From contig VGYY01000009.1 in the NCBI GenBank assembly GCA_016872815.1, positions 1-32,420 of the forward strand: a stretch of 32,420 nt of DNA, written 5' to 3'. This stretch comes from Planctomycetota bacterium. Its GTDB lineage: Bacteria > Planctomycetota > B15-G4 > SIAN01. The position numbers were made by a program, and so were the translations under genes. Positions 1 through 8,316 of the stretch are shown here, in pieces. The notes beneath the pieces were generated by a model. It ran no database searches. It had not been told where the DNA came from and saw only the letters and a list, made by a program, of their open reading frames with translations. The first letter of the stretch is position 1. Each line of letters begins with the position of its first letter.

Positions 1-410
1 GGCGCGGCGGCCCGGACCGGCGGCCGCGCGGCGGGCGCTGGCGCCGGTTCGTGCTCCGGCGGCGGTGCGCTGACCGTCGCCGGCAGCACGGTGAGCTGGT
101 AGTGCCCGATGCGGATGACATCGCCGACGTTCAGGTTGGCCCGCCCGATCGCCTGCTCGTTCAGCACCGTCTCATGGGCGCTGTCGAGGTCGATCAGGCG
201 CAGGCCGGTTTCCGCCAGCTCGACCTTGCAGTGGTGCGGGGCGACGCCGGCGCCCGGCAATACGAGGTCGCAGTCGATTGCGCTGCCGATCACGAGGAGC
301 GGGTCCGCCACCGGCACGGCACGCCGAGCACCGCTCTGCGTGTCGAGGAGCTGCAGTTGGAACACGAGGGCTCCCGGAGGGAACAGGGTGAGGCCGCGCC
401 GTCCGGACAT
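1..410 (-). CDS. FHA-domain protein, partial (C-terminus outside window)
   Basis: This reading frame is not in the ORF track because it is open to the window edge. Reverse translation from an ATG at 410 gives an FHA-like domain (about residues 35-110, with IGSAIDCDLVLPGAG, HHCKVEL and LNVGDVIRIGHYQL) followed by an Ala/Pro-rich segment that runs off the left edge. FHA domains usually bind phosphothreonine. Here the usual Gly-Arg is Gly-Ser and the SxxH motif reads APHH, so phosphopeptide binding may be weak or lost. A GTG at 365, preceded by GGGAG, is an alternative start. The gene lies about 80 bp downstream of the sigma-54 activator on the same strand, so the two probably act together. The fold is well supported, the partner is inferred. 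Confidence 0.72.
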   Translation of the reverse strand, partial: MSGRRGLTLFPPGALVFQLQLLDTQSGARRAVPVADPLLVIGSAIDCDLVLPGAGVAPHHCKVELAETGLRLIDLDSAHETVLNEQAIGRANLNVGDVIRIGHYQLTVLPATVSAPPPEHEPAPAPAARPPVRAAA

Positions 411-491
411 TCCGGGTGCCCGGGGGCGGCAAGGCGGGGAAGGCCGAGAAGTTAGCTCGCGCCCCCCCATACGGCAGGGGTCGGCGTCCGG

Positions 492-1532
492 TCACGCCCC
501 GGCGCCAGCGCGCACCTCGGCGGAGAGGTCGCGCGGCTCCACCGGGCGACCGGGGTCGACCAGCGCCGCCACCCGCTGCACCTCGTTCTGCAGCTCGCGG
601 ACGTTCCCCGGCCAGCGGTAGCGCCGCAGCAGCGCGACCGCCTCGGGCGAGTAGGTGGGCGGCGCGCGGTGGCACCGCTTCGCCGCGTCGGCCGAGAGCC
701 GTTCGAGCAGCAGCTCGAGGTCGTCGCCGCGCTCGCGCAACGGCGGCAGGGTGACCTTGATCGGGCTCAGCCGGAAGAAGAGGTCCTCGCGGAACAGCCC
801 CTTCCTCACCAGCTCGGCGAGGTCCTTGTTGCTGGCCGAGATGAAGCGGACGTTGATCTTGATGCCCTGGCTGGCGCCGACTGGCCGGATCTCCCCCTCC
901 TGCAGCGAGCGCAGCAGCTTCTTCTGCAGGGCGACGCTCATGTCGCCGACCTCGTCGAGGAAGAGCGTCCCCTTGTCGGCCATCTGGAAGCGGCCCTTGC
1001 GCTGCCGATCGGCGCCGGTGAACGCGCCCTTCGAATGGCCGAAGAGCTCGCTCTCGAGCAGCGTCTCCGGAAACGCGGCGCAGTTCTCGGCGACGTAGGG
1101 GCCGGCGCGGCGCGCGGAGAGGTCGTGGATCGCCCGCGCGATCAGCTCCTTGCCGGTGCCGCTCTCGCCGTGGATCAGCACCGTCGCGTCGGTCGGCGCG
1201 ATCTTCAGGATCAGCCGGAACACGGCGAGCATCTTGGGCGAGCGGCCGATGATCCGCGGGAAACGGGCGGACAGCGTGTCGATCGTGTCGGTCTCGCTCG
1301 GTGGCGGCGCCTCGCCGTGCGCCACCGCTGCCCGCGCCGCCGGCGGCCCCGCGACCTTCGCCGCCGCCGCCAGCGCCGCCGCGGCGAGTTCGGCATCGAG
1401 CAGGTCGGCGAGGTCGTGGCGCAGCGCGTCGGCCGCGCCGCCGCCGAGTTCGTCGCGGTAGCTCGACAGGGCGCTCGCGAGCCCCATCTTCAGCGCGCGG
1501 CGCACCGGATCGCCGTCGCGTTCACCCGCCAT
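492..1532 (-). CDS. Sigma-54-dependent AAA+ activator lacking a DNA-binding domain
   Basis: This is a bacterial enhancer-binding-type ATPase that remodels sigma-54 RNA polymerase. It shows Walker A GESGTGKE (about residues 122-129), the sigma-54-contacting GAFTGA loop (169-174), Walker B GTLFLDE (188-194) and the WPGNVREL motif near residue 305. The N-terminal 90 residues are Ala-rich, with no recognisable receiver, PAS or GAF domain. The protein ends about 35 residues after WPGNVREL, so the usual Fis-type helix-turn-helix is missing. It would have to activate from solution or through a partner. The ATG at 1532 overlaps the end of the upstream helicase gene by 11 bp, and an FHA protein follows downstream. 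ATPase function is near certain, the target promoters are unknown. Confidence 0.93.
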   Translation of the reverse strand: MAGERDGDPVRRALKMGLASALSSYRDELGGGAADALRHDLADLLDAELAAAALAAAAKVAGPPAARAAVAHGEAPPPSETDTIDTLSARFPRIIGRSPKMLAVFRLILKIAPTDATVLIHGESGTGKELIARAIHDLSARRAGPYVAENCAAFPETLLESELFGHSKGAFTGADRQRKGRFQMADKGTLFLDEVGDMSVALQKKLLRSLQEGEIRPVGASQGIKINVRFISASNKDLAELVRKGLFREDLFFRLSPIKVTLPPLRERGDDLELLLERLSADAAKRCHRAPPTYSPEAVALLRRYRWPGNVRELQNEVQRVAALVDPGRPVEPRDLSAEVRAGAGA

Positions 1533-3744
1533 GGAGGCGCACCTTCTTCAGCCGCGCGAGCTTGAGGTCGAGCAGTTTCTCGCCGACCCGGAACGCCACG
1601 CGGACGCGCGCGCCGCGGCCGGCGCCGATCACGTCGGTGATGCGGCCGGGACCGAACTTCTCGTGCTCGACGCGTTCGCCGACGCGGAACCCCTCGTCCC
1701 CGGCCACGTCGTCGTCCAGCACCACCTGCACCGCGCGCGACGCCGCGAGACCGGCGTCGCCGCCCTCGCCCACGGCGTCGGCGTCGCCGCCGCCGGCCAG
1801 CAGGTGCGGCGGGATCTCGTGCAGGAACCGCGACGGCGTCGAGAGTTCCTGCCGGCCGAAGACGAAGCGCTGACCGGCGGAGGAGAGGAAGAGCCGCTCG
1901 CGCGCGCGCGTCACGCCGACGTAGAAGAGGCGCCGCTCCTCCTCGACCTCGAGGTCGGTCGTGGCGCGCCGATGCGGCAGACGCGTCTCCTCGAGCCCGG
2001 CGAGGAAGACCGCCCGGAACTCGAGCCCCTTCGCCGCATGGAGCGTCATCAGCGAGACCGCGTCGGTGCGATCGGCGCCGGCGTCGTCGGCGTCCTGCAC
2101 CAGCGCACGCTGCTCCAGGAAACGATCGAGACCGGCATCCTGCTCGGTCGCGTCGAAGTCGGCGGCGTCGGCGATCAATTCCTGCACGTTCTCGATCCGG
2201 TCGTCCCCTTCGGCCTCGCCGTGCGCCTCGCGCAGCCACGACTCGAAGCCGGTCAGCGCCACGATCTCCTGCAACAGGGCTGCCACCGGACGGTCGGGTG
2301 CCCGTGCCAGCCACGGCAGGAGCGTTCCGAGCGCGACCGCACCTTTCTCGGCCGCCCCCCGGAGCTTCGGGCGCCGGCCGGGCTCCGCGAACAGCGTGCA
2401 GAAGTCGAGGCCGGTCGCGCGCGCGGCGTCGAGGAGCTGGCCCTGAGCGACTTCGCCGATGCCGCGAGCGGGGACGTTCACCACGCGCAGGAACGCCTCG
2501 GGGTCGCGCGGATTGGCCTTGAGCCGCAGCCACGCCAGCAGGTCCTTGACCTCCTTGCGGGCGTAGAACTCGAGCGCGCCGACCACCCGGTACGGCAGTC
2601 CGCGCGCGCGCAGCGCCGACTCGAACGGCCGCGACAGCGCGTTGGTCCGGTAGAGGATCGCGACGTCGCGCGCGCGCATTCCGTCGTCGGCGATCAGGCC
2701 GAAGATCCGGCGCACCACCTGCTCGGCCTCGTCGCTGTCGTTCCAGCCGAACAGCAGTTCAGGCCGCTGGCCCTGGTCCAGCACCGGCACCAGTCCGCGC
2801 GCGACACGATGGACGTTCTTCTCGATCACCGCCGAAGCGACCGCGAGGATCGCCCCCTTCGAGCGGTAGTTGTGCTCGAGGCGGACGATCGTCGTCGCCG
2901 GATGGCGCTGCGTGAAGCCGAGGATGTTGGACAGGTCGGCGCCGCGCCAGGCGTAGATGCTCTGGTCGGGATCGCCGCAGGCGGCGAGGTTGCCATGCCC
3001 GGACGCGAGCCGGTCGGCCAGCTCGCTCTGCACCCGGTTGGTGTCCTGGTACTCGTCCACCAGCACGTGGACGAACCGCTCGCGCCACGGCGCGCCGGCC
3101 GCCGGATCGGCCACCAGCCGGTGCGCCTCGAGCAGGAGGTCGTCGAAGTCGAGCAGGTGCGCCTGCTTCAGTTCCGCGGCGAGATCGGGCCACAGCTGCG
3201 CCGCGACCGCATCGAGCGACGTCGCCGCACCGCGCCAGGGGGCAGCCCCGGCCGCCTCCACCAGCGCCGGGGCGCCCGGTGCCAGCCCGCGGTTCTTCCA
3301 CAGCGACACCAGCTCGACCACGCCCTCCGGCCGCAGCTCCTTCACGTCGATCCCGCGCGCCTTCATCAGTCGGCGGACGATCGCCACGAGGTCGTCGCGA
3401 TCGCAGATGGTGAAGTCCTGCGGCAGGCCGATCGACTCGCCGCCCTGGCGGAGGATGCGCGCGCACGCGGAGTGGAAGGTCGAGACCCAGGTCCGGATGC
3501 CGGGCAGCAGCTGCGCCACCCGGTCGGCCATCTCGCGCGCCGCCTTGTTGGTGAAGGTGATGGCGAGGATCCGGTGCGGCGGCACGCCGCGCGCCACCAG
3601 CGCCGCGATCCGCCGGGTGATGACCCGCGTCTTGCCCGAGCCGGCGCCGGCGACGATCAGCAGCGGCCCGCGCTCATGGCGGACCGCTGCCTGCTGGGCC
3701 TCGTTCAGCCCTTCGAGCAGCTCGTTCGGCAGGCAGGCGTCCAC
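1522..3744 (-). CDS. UvrD/PcrA-type superfamily 1A DNA helicase
   Basis: This is an ATP-dependent 3'-5' DNA helicase of the UvrD/PcrA/Rep group, active in excision repair and clearing of stalled complexes. The 740 residues carry the full SF1A set: Q motif LNEAQQAAV (13-21), Walker A GAGSGKT (33-39), DEYQDTN (230-236), [20 protein letters not shown], the [11 protein letters not shown] motif, and [10 protein letters not shown]. The C-terminal segment [15 protein letters not shown] onward matches the small Tudor-like domain that contacts RNA polymerase in PcrA/UvrD, which favours this subgroup over Rep. The track start at 3744 is a GTG. The gene is divergent from acpS across about 120 bp, and its end overlaps the sigma-54 activator start by 11 bp. 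Confidence 0.95.
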   Translation of the reverse strand: MDACLPNELLEGLNEAQQAAVRHERGPLLIVAGAGSGKTRVITRRIAALVARGVPPHRILAITFTNKAAREMADRVAQLLPGIRTWVSTFHSACARILRQGGESIGLPQDFTICDRDDLVAIVRRLMKARGIDVKELRPEGVVELVSLWKNRGLAPGAPALVEAAGAAPWRGAATSLDAVAAQLWPDLAAELKQAHLLDFDDLLLEAHRLVADPAAGAPWRERFVHVLVDEYQDTNRVQSELADRLASGHGNLAACGDPDQSIYAWRGADLSNILGFTQRHPATTIVRLEHNYRSKGAILAVASAVIEKNVHRVARGLVPVLDQGQRPELLFGWNDSDEAEQVVRRIFGLIADDGMRARDVAILYRTNALSRPFESALRARGLPYRVVGALEFYARKEVKDLLAWLRLKANPRDPEAFLRVVNVPARGIGEVAQGQLLDAARATGLDFCTLFAEPGRRPKLRGAAEKGAVALGTLLPWLARAPDRPVAALLQEIVALTGFESWLREAHGEAEGDDRIENVQELIADAADFDATEQDAGLDRFLEQRALVQDADDAGADRTDAVSLMTLHAAKGLEFRAVFLAGLEETRLPHRRATTDLEVEEERRLFYVGVTRARERLFLSSAGQRFVFGRQELSTPSRFLHEIPPHLLAGGGDADAVGEGGDAGLAASRAVQVVLDDDVAGDEGFRVGERVEHEKFGPGRITDVIGAGRGARVRVAFRVGEKLLDLKLARLKKVRLHGG

Positions 3745-3851
3745 GTGCAGGCGGCTCCGCGATCCGGCCCGGCACGCTACCCGGACGGCCCGCGCTCACC
3801 ACCGCGCTACGCTGCGCCCACGCGTGCGCCGGACGAGGTCGCGTGCACCGC

Positions 3852-3860
3852 GGGGAGGAG
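3852..3860 (+). promoter_or_regulatory. Ribosome binding site that fixes the acpS start
   Basis: The sequence GGGGAGGAG ends 4 bases before a GTG at 3865. This strong Shine-Dalgarno match selects the GTG as the acpS start. The ORF track shows only a 903-residue frame beginning far upstream inside uvrD antisense sequence. Confidence 0.75.
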
Positions 3861-3864
3861 TCCT

Positions 3865-4242
3865 GTGATCGTCGGCGTCGGCATCGACTCGGTCGAGATC
3901 GTCAGGATCGCGGAGCTGCTGGCGCGCTTCGAGGGCGCCGGCCGCGGCCGCGTCTTCACCGCCGCCGAACTGGCGCTGGCCGGTGAGGGTCCGCGCCGAG
4001 ACGAGACGCTGGCCGGGCGTTTCGCGGCGAAGGAGGCGGCGATGAAGGCGCTGCAGACGGGCGTCGGCCAGGGCGCCGCCTTCGCCGAGATCGAACTGCT
4101 GCGCGACCCGACCGGCGCCCCGCGTCTCGCCTTCCACGGCGCCACCGCGGCCCGCGCCACCGCGCTCGGCGTCCGTCGCGCCCACGTCTCCTTCACCCAC
4201 ACTGCGACGACCGCGACCGCGGTCGTCGTGCTGGAGGGGTGA
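3865..4242 (+). CDS. acpS: Holo-[acyl-carrier-protein] synthase
   Basis: This enzyme transfers 4'-phosphopantetheine from CoA to the serine of acyl carrier protein, activating fatty acid synthesis. The 125-residue protein begins with GVGIDSVEI, containing the Mg-binding Asp of the family GIDxVEI motif. It then has FAAKEAAMKAL with the catalytic/Mg-binding Glu, and ends with HVSFTHTATTATAVVV, the conserved C-terminal strand. Length matches the stand-alone AcpS family. In the track it appears only as the tail of the ORF 1531..4242, whose upstream part is uvrD antisense shadow. The true start is the GTG at 3865. It sits divergently next to uvrD and convergently with an uncharacterised gene, with a hairpin between. 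Confidence 0.93.
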   Translation: MIVGVGIDSVEIVRIAELLARFEGAGRGRVFTAAELALAGEGPRRDETLAGRFAAKEAAMKALQTGVGQGAAFAEIELLRDPTGAPRLAFHGATAARATALGVRRAHVSFTHTATTATAVVVLEG

Positions 4243-4244
4243 GC

Positions 4245-4268
4245 ACCGCCGCGCTGCGGCGCGGCGGT
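4245..4268. terminator. GC-rich hairpin between convergent genes
   Basis: A perfect 9-bp inverted repeat, ACCGCCGCG / CGCGGCGGT with a 6-base loop, lies between the acpS stop (4242) and the convergent stop at 4279. It can form on both strands and may stop transcription from both sides. There is no T-tract, so intrinsic termination is only a suggestion. Confidence 0.5.
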
Positions 4269-4278
4269 CAGCCCGGTC

Positions 4279-5070
4279 TCAGGGCACCTTGATCTCGACG
4301 TCCCAGATCTCGCTCTGGTCGTCGACGTTGAAGGCGGCCCAGCACTCGTCGGTGCCGCGCTTCGACGGCGCCGAGAGCAGCAGCGCGATGTCGGCGCCGG
4401 TGCCGCCGTAGAGCGCCACCATCTCGTCGCGGAACTGGTCGAGGTCGATGCGCCCCGAGATCTCGGTGCCCGTCAGCGTGCTGTCGATGCGGCTGAAGGA
4501 GGCCTGGATCGAGTCCTTCGTCGTGCTGCGCTGGCCGACGAGGATGGTCCAGTAGACCGCCTGCTTGTCGCGGCCAGAGAGTTCGAGCCTCTGGTCGTCG
4601 AAGCGATCCTCGATCTCGAACCGGCCGTTCAGCGTCAGGAACTCGGGTCCGGCGATCTGCCCCGACCGCGGCAGGTACTCGCCGTACATCAGCTTGCGCT
4701 TGCCCTTGGTGAGGATGTCGAGCACGGTCTCGCCGCGCGAGTCCGGCTCTTTGCCGACGTCGCCGAGGAACAGGTCCTGCCGCGCATGACCGGGCAGCCG
4801 CAGCCCCGGCAGCGCCCAGAACCAGTTGGCGTCGAGGGCGGCGTTCTTGCCATGCACCGCGATGTAGCCGACCTGAACGCCGTGCGGGATCGCGTTGCCA
4901 CCGGCTCCCGGCCCGTCGCTGCCGCCAGCGCCGCCGTCGCCGCGCAGCTTCGGCAGGATGTCGACACCCTCGTCGCCGCCGCCGCCGAACAGCTGCGGCG
5001 CGATCGCGAGCGTGGCGAAGCCGAGGAGCATCGCACCAGCCCAGTTACCGAGAGTGTTTCGGCACCCCAT
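4279..5070 (-). CDS. Uncharacterised membrane-anchored or exported protein
   Basis: I do not recognise this 263-residue protein. It has one hydrophobic segment near the N-terminus (about residues 8-28, GAMLLGFATLAIAPQLFG), which could be a signal peptide or anchor. A Gly/Asp-rich linker with GGGGDEG and GDGGAGGSDGPGAGG follows. The rest is a mixed alpha/beta body of about 200 residues rich in acidic groups (for example WSQ-free stretches such as DQSEIWDVEIKVP at the end), consistent with an exported domain. It starts 22 bp downstream of the zinc-finger/TPR gene, in the same direction as the sigma factor operon. It may therefore be the envelope member or a target of that regulatory unit. Function is unknown. 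Confidence 0.75.
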   Translation of the reverse strand: MGCRNTLGNWAGAMLLGFATLAIAPQLFGGGGDEGVDILPKLRGDGGAGGSDGPGAGGNAIPHGVQVGYIAVHGKNAALDANWFWALPGLRLPGHARQDLFLGDVGKEPDSRGETVLDILTKGKRKLMYGEYLPRSGQIAGPEFLTLNGRFEIEDRFDDQRLELSGRDKQAVYWTILVGQRSTTKDSIQASFSRIDSTLTGTEISGRIDLDQFRDEMVALYGGTGADIALLLSAPSKRGTDECWAAFNVDDQSEIWDVEIKVP

Positions 5071-5092
5071 GGTCGTGACCTCGCGTCCGGAA

Positions 5093-6136
5093 CTAGCTGG
5101 CGAACAGGAGGGGGTAACGGCTGCGCAGACGGGTCAGGAACCCGCGATGCCGCAACAGGATCTGGCGGAAATCGCGCGCCCGCCGGTAGGCCGGCGCGGT
5201 GAGCGTCGCGAGGTGCTGCGGGAACTGCGTCGCCAGCCGCTCGATCGCCTGCTCCGCCTCGTCGAGGCGGCCAAGCTTCACCGCGTAGATCGACAGGTTG
5301 GTCAATGCCGCAGCCTGCCAGGTGTCGTTGCGATCGCGCTCCGCGATCGCGAGCACCTCGCGCTCGAGCTCGGCGGCGCGATCGAACTGCTGCGCCATCG
5401 AGTAGACGCGCGAGAGCTGCTGCAGCGCATAGAACTTGTGCTCGGCGTCCGCCTTGCCGTGGAGCACGGTGCGCAGTTGCTGACGGGCGCGGTCGTAGCG
5501 CCCGGTCATGCTGAAGTACTTGGCGAGGTAGATCCGCGCCGCGTGGTGGTCGGCCTTGAGCCGCAGACACTGCTCGAGGCAGGCGCGCCCGGCCTCGAAC
5601 GCGGCATCGGGCTCGACGTCGTCCTCGGCGGCGAACAGTCCGCGCTTGCTGCCGAGCGTGTCGCGCCCGGTCGCGCCCGGCTGCTTCGACAACCCGCTGT
5701 GCTCGCGGAAAAGCGCCTGCCCCTTGTGCGCGAGCCGGCTGATCGAGCCGGGCTTGCGCGCGAACAGGCGGACGCCGCGCAGCGTGGGGCTGGCGGTGAG
5801 GCCGCGCGCCACCAGCGCCTTGCCGAGTTCGTAGAGCGTGGCGGCGAGCCGGCCGCAGTTGTCGTCGAGCAGCCGTCGGGTGAGATCGCCCCACAGCTCG
5901 GTGCCGCTCGGCAGATCGTTGCCGCTCTGGACCGAGCCGAACAGGTGGAGACGCGACATCGAGGCCAGCGCCTCGACATAGCCGCGACAGCCGTCGCAGC
6001 CGCCGAGGTGCGCGGCGATCAACTCGCCGTCGAGCGCGGTCTTCTCGCCGTCGACGAAGGCGCCGAGGTCGGCCTCGAACCGGGTGCACGCCGCGTCAGC
6101 CCGGCGCGCCGCATCACGCAGCGTGGGCTCACCCAT
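5093..6136 (-). CDS. Zinc-finger (anti-sigma-like) protein with TPR-like repeats
   Basis: The N-terminus carries H-x3-C-x2-C (HLGGCDGC, His43, Cys47, Cys50), the signature of the zf-HC2 zinc-binding anti-sigma domain that binds ECF sigma factors. No membrane segment follows, unlike most such proteins. Instead the second half (about residues 150-330) is helical and TPR-like, with pairs such as KADHHAARIYLAKYFSMTGRYDRARQQL and LTNLSIYAVKLGRLDEAEQAI. The ATG at 6136 overlaps the end of the sigma factor gene by 8 bp, so the two are very likely co-translated. The inferred role is a soluble regulator that holds the upstream sigma factor, with the TPR part sensing or docking a partner. It could instead be a co-regulator of unrelated function. 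Confidence 0.75.
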   Translation of the reverse strand: MGEPTLRDAARRADAACTRFEADLGAFVDGEKTALDGELIAAHLGGCDGCRGYVEALASMSRLHLFGSVQSGNDLPSGTELWGDLTRRLLDDNCGRLAATLYELGKALVARGLTASPTLRGVRLFARKPGSISRLAHKGQALFREHSGLSKQPGATGRDTLGSKRGLFAAEDDVEPDAAFEAGRACLEQCLRLKADHHAARIYLAKYFSMTGRYDRARQQLRTVLHGKADAEHKFYALQQLSRVYSMAQQFDRAAELEREVLAIAERDRNDTWQAAALTNLSIYAVKLGRLDEAEQAIERLATQFPQHLATLTAPAYRRARDFRQILLRHRGFLTRLRSRYPLLFAS

Positions 6137-6908
6137 GGCGCGACTCCAGCGTGTCGGCCATGGCGCGCAACAGCTTCTTCCGCGCCCGGCAGACGATCAT
6201 CTTCAGGTTCTCGAGGCGCACGCCAATCTTCTCGGCGGCGCGACGGTACTTGAGCGCCTTCACCTCGATCAGGTGCAGAGCCTTCCGCTCGCGCTCCTTG
6301 AGCTCACGCTCGAACACCTGCTTGTAGGCCAGCAGGCAGAGCGCATACCGCTGCGCCGCGCGCGCCGATTCCTCGGCGTCGACCAGCGCCGAGTCGGGCG
6401 TGGTCGCCTTGGCGTCCTCGACCACCTCGGCCAGCGGATCGAGATCGACCTCCGCGCGCGGCACGTTGCGCAGGTGCTTCAGCAGCGTGTTGCGCACGAT
6501 CGAGAACGACCAGTTGCGGAACGAGCAGTCCTTCTCGTTCCGGAAGCGGTGCGGGTAGCGGTAGATCGACAGGAACACGTCCTGGAGGACGTCCTTGGCG
6601 TCGATCCCGGGGTGCGCGAAACGCAACCGCTTCAGGATCACCAGCAGGATCTGCCGGTGGCACAGTTCGTAGAGAAGCGAGAAACAGTCGATGTTCTGCG
6701 TTCGCGTGAACGCCTCCATCAGGAGGCTCGCCAACGCTTCCGGTGAGAGCTGGCCCTGGTCCCGGAGCCCCGCGCTGCGGTCGCGGAACTCATCGCGCAT
6801 CCCGACCGGCAGCGACGCGAAGGTGGTGGCGAGCCGCTGGCTCACCACGACCGGAATCGCGCCCTGCAGTGCAGGAGCGGCCAAGGCTGACTCCTCGGAT
6901 CGACTCAT
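6129..6908 (-). CDS. ECF-type RNA polymerase sigma factor
   Basis: This is an extracytoplasmic-function-like sigma-70 family protein. Region 2 is visible as LLYELCHRQILLVILKRLRF, DAKDVLQDVFLSIYRYPHRF and NWSFSIVRNTLLKHLR. Region 4 is visible as ERKALHLIEVKALKYRRAAEKIGV and a final RARKKLLRAM recognition helix. The track ORF begins at 7043, but its first 45 codons are Arg/Gly-rich and look non-coding. I prefer ATG 6908 (MSRSEESALAAP), with ATG 6923 as an alternative; neither has a clear ribosome site. It heads an operon with the zinc-finger/TPR protein (8-bp overlap) and probably the membrane-anchored protein beyond. Autoregulation is common in such units, but no promoter motif is certain here. 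Confidence 0.87.
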   Translation of the reverse strand: MSRSEESALAAPALQGAIPVVVSQRLATTFASLPVGMRDEFRDRSAGLRDQGQLSPEALASLLMEAFTRTQNIDCFSLLYELCHRQILLVILKRLRFAHPGIDAKDVLQDVFLSIYRYPHRFRNEKDCSFRNWSFSIVRNTLLKHLRNVPRAEVDLDPLAEVVEDAKATTPDSALVDAEESARAAQRYALCLLAYKQVFERELKERERKALHLIEVKALKYRRAAEKIGVRLENLKMIVCRARKKLLRAMADTLESRHG

Positions 6909-7167
6909 GGTCGATCGACGCATCGCCGAGTCCGTTCGTTCGAGTCCTCGAAAGCCGCCGCCTCCCGCTCGCCCGCGCGGAAGGGCCCGTCGACGCACTC
7001 TCGCTGCCTGCACGAACCTGATGGAATTCCGATTCAGGTGCACGGGATCACGGCGGAGCTTGCGCCCGCGCCGCGAACCGATCCGCGACCGTCCGGGCGA
7101 TTACGGCAGCGTCGTCACGCCGTCGTCAGCGCTCGGAAACGCCACGGTCGATGCGGTAGATAACGCC

Positions 7168-7198
7168 GAAATCTTTACCCTGCCAGACCGGAAATCTT
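7168..7198 (-). promoter_or_regulatory. AT-richer direct repeat upstream of the sigma factor operon
   Basis: GAAATCTT occurs at 7168-7175 and again at 7191-7198, 23 bp apart, in a short AT-richer patch inside the roughly 290-bp gap before the sigma factor gene. On the minus strand this reads AAGATTTC twice, close to two helical turns apart. A CTGGCA hexamer lies 17 bp before TTATCT here, a weak match to a housekeeping promoter. The second repeat reaches the stop codon of the upstream NmrA-like gene. It may be an operator or promoter, but nothing else supports it. Confidence 0.3.
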
Positions 7199-8316
7199 CA
7201 CGCCGTCCCGGGGGTGCTCCCGGGCGCGGTGTCCGGTTCGCGATCGGATCGTGTTTCGTCCGGCGACCGTTCGCCTCGTCCGAATCCGTCGACCCGACCC
7301 AGCCAGGCTGGGGGCAACATCGCCCGCTCCCGGGAGTCGCGCAGCGCTTCACCGGGGATGAACAGTGGAAGAGCGGTGTCCTGCGGCGGCTGCACCAGCG
7401 GCAGCGGCTCGCCCGGCCGCGGCGGCGGCGCGCCCCACGGATAGCCGCGAAGTTCTTCCTCGACCGACGCGCGCGCCATCGGCAGCAGACGGTCGTACTC
7501 GTCCAGCGGCGCCGGTTCGAGCAGCGCGAACAGGCGGATGAACGCGGCGGCGTCGGCGAGCGGTCCGCTCGGCACCGCCGCCAGCGCGTCGTCGAGCGCG
7601 TCGCCGACGAACGGCACGCGCGACCACTCGAGCGTGCGCCCGAAGCGGCGCGCGACCAGTTCGCACAGCTCGTCGAGCCGCAGCGGCGGCGCGCGCCCGA
7701 TGGCGAAGCTGCGCCCGACCACGCGGTGATGGTCGAGCGCGGTGGCCAGCGCGATGGCGACGTCGCCGACCGCGCTCGGCTGCACCCGGCCGGCGCGCAG
7801 CAGCGGGAGGCGCAGCTTGCGCGTGGCGCGCACCACCTGCTGCAGTGCGTGCAGCCACGGCGCATCGGGTGCGGTGACCAGATCGGCGCGGACGATCACG
7901 TACGGCAACCCGCTCTCGCGCAGCAGCCGTTCCGCTTCGCCCTTCGCCCGCAGCCACGGGTGCCCGGAATCGACGGCCGCGCCGCACGCGCTGAGGAAGA
8001 CGAAGCGCTCGACGCGGCGCGCCTGCGCCAGCGCGACCAGCGTGCGCATCACCGCCGTCTCGTGATCGGCCCGCGCCGGTCGGGCACCCGGCGCGACGCC
8101 GGCGACGTGGATCACCGCCTGCAGGTCGTGGAACTCCTGCGCCAGCGCGGCGGGATCGGCGGCCGCGAGGTCGCCGGCCCGGACCTGGCGCGGCCCCTCC
8201 TCCCAGCCCGGCGCGCGCGGCTGCAGCGACCACTCGACCCACGGCCTCCGGCCGGTCGGCAGCAGCGCGCACACTGCGCGACCGACCAGACCGGTCGCTC
8301 CGGCGACGAGGATCAC
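7198..8316 (-). CDS. NAD(P)-binding NmrA/SDR-like protein
   Basis: This is an atypical short-chain dehydrogenase/NmrA-like protein with a Rossmann fold. It begins VILVAGATGLVGRAV, the GxxGxxG dinucleotide-binding loop, and later has VIHVAGVAPG, FVFLSACGA and RAKGEAERLLRESGLPYVIVR, all typical of complex I NDUFA9-like or NmrA-like family members. The active-site Tyr-x3-Lys of reducing SDRs is not evident, so it may sense or bind a nucleotide rather than reduce. The track ORF starts at 8922, but its first 202 codons shadow the exonuclease gene. The real start is the GTG at 8316, which overlaps the exonuclease stop as GTGA (4 bp). The C-terminal 100 residues are Pro-rich. The substrate is unknown. 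Confidence 0.82.
   Translation of the reverse strand: MILVAGATGLVGRAVCALLPTGRRPWVEWSLQPRAPGWEEGPRQVRAGDLAAADPAALAQEFHDLQAVIHVAGVAPGARPARADHETAVMRTLVALAQARRVERFVFLSACGAAVDSGHPWLRAKGEAERLLRESGLPYVIVRADLVTAPDAPWLHALQQVVRATRKLRLPLLRAGRVQPSAVGDVAIALATALDHHRVVGRSFAIGRAPPLRLDELCELVARRFGRTLEWSRVPFVGDALDDALAAVPSGPLADAAAFIRLFALLEPAPLDEYDRLLPMARASVEEELRGYPWGAPPPRPGEPLPLVQPPQDTALPLFIPGEALRDSRERAMLPPAWLGRVDGFGRGERSPDETRSDREPDTAPGSTPGTA

Noticed and set aside
1531-3860. 903-residue plus-strand ORF that runs antisense to uvrD
   Set aside because: Low-complexity Arg/Ala/Leu composition typical of the opposite strand in GC-rich DNA. Only the end (3865-4242) is real (acpS).
6909-7043. Upstream extension of the sigma factor ORF to 7043
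   Set aside because: The extra residues are Arg/Gly-rich with no family match; ATG 6908 or 6923 fits better.
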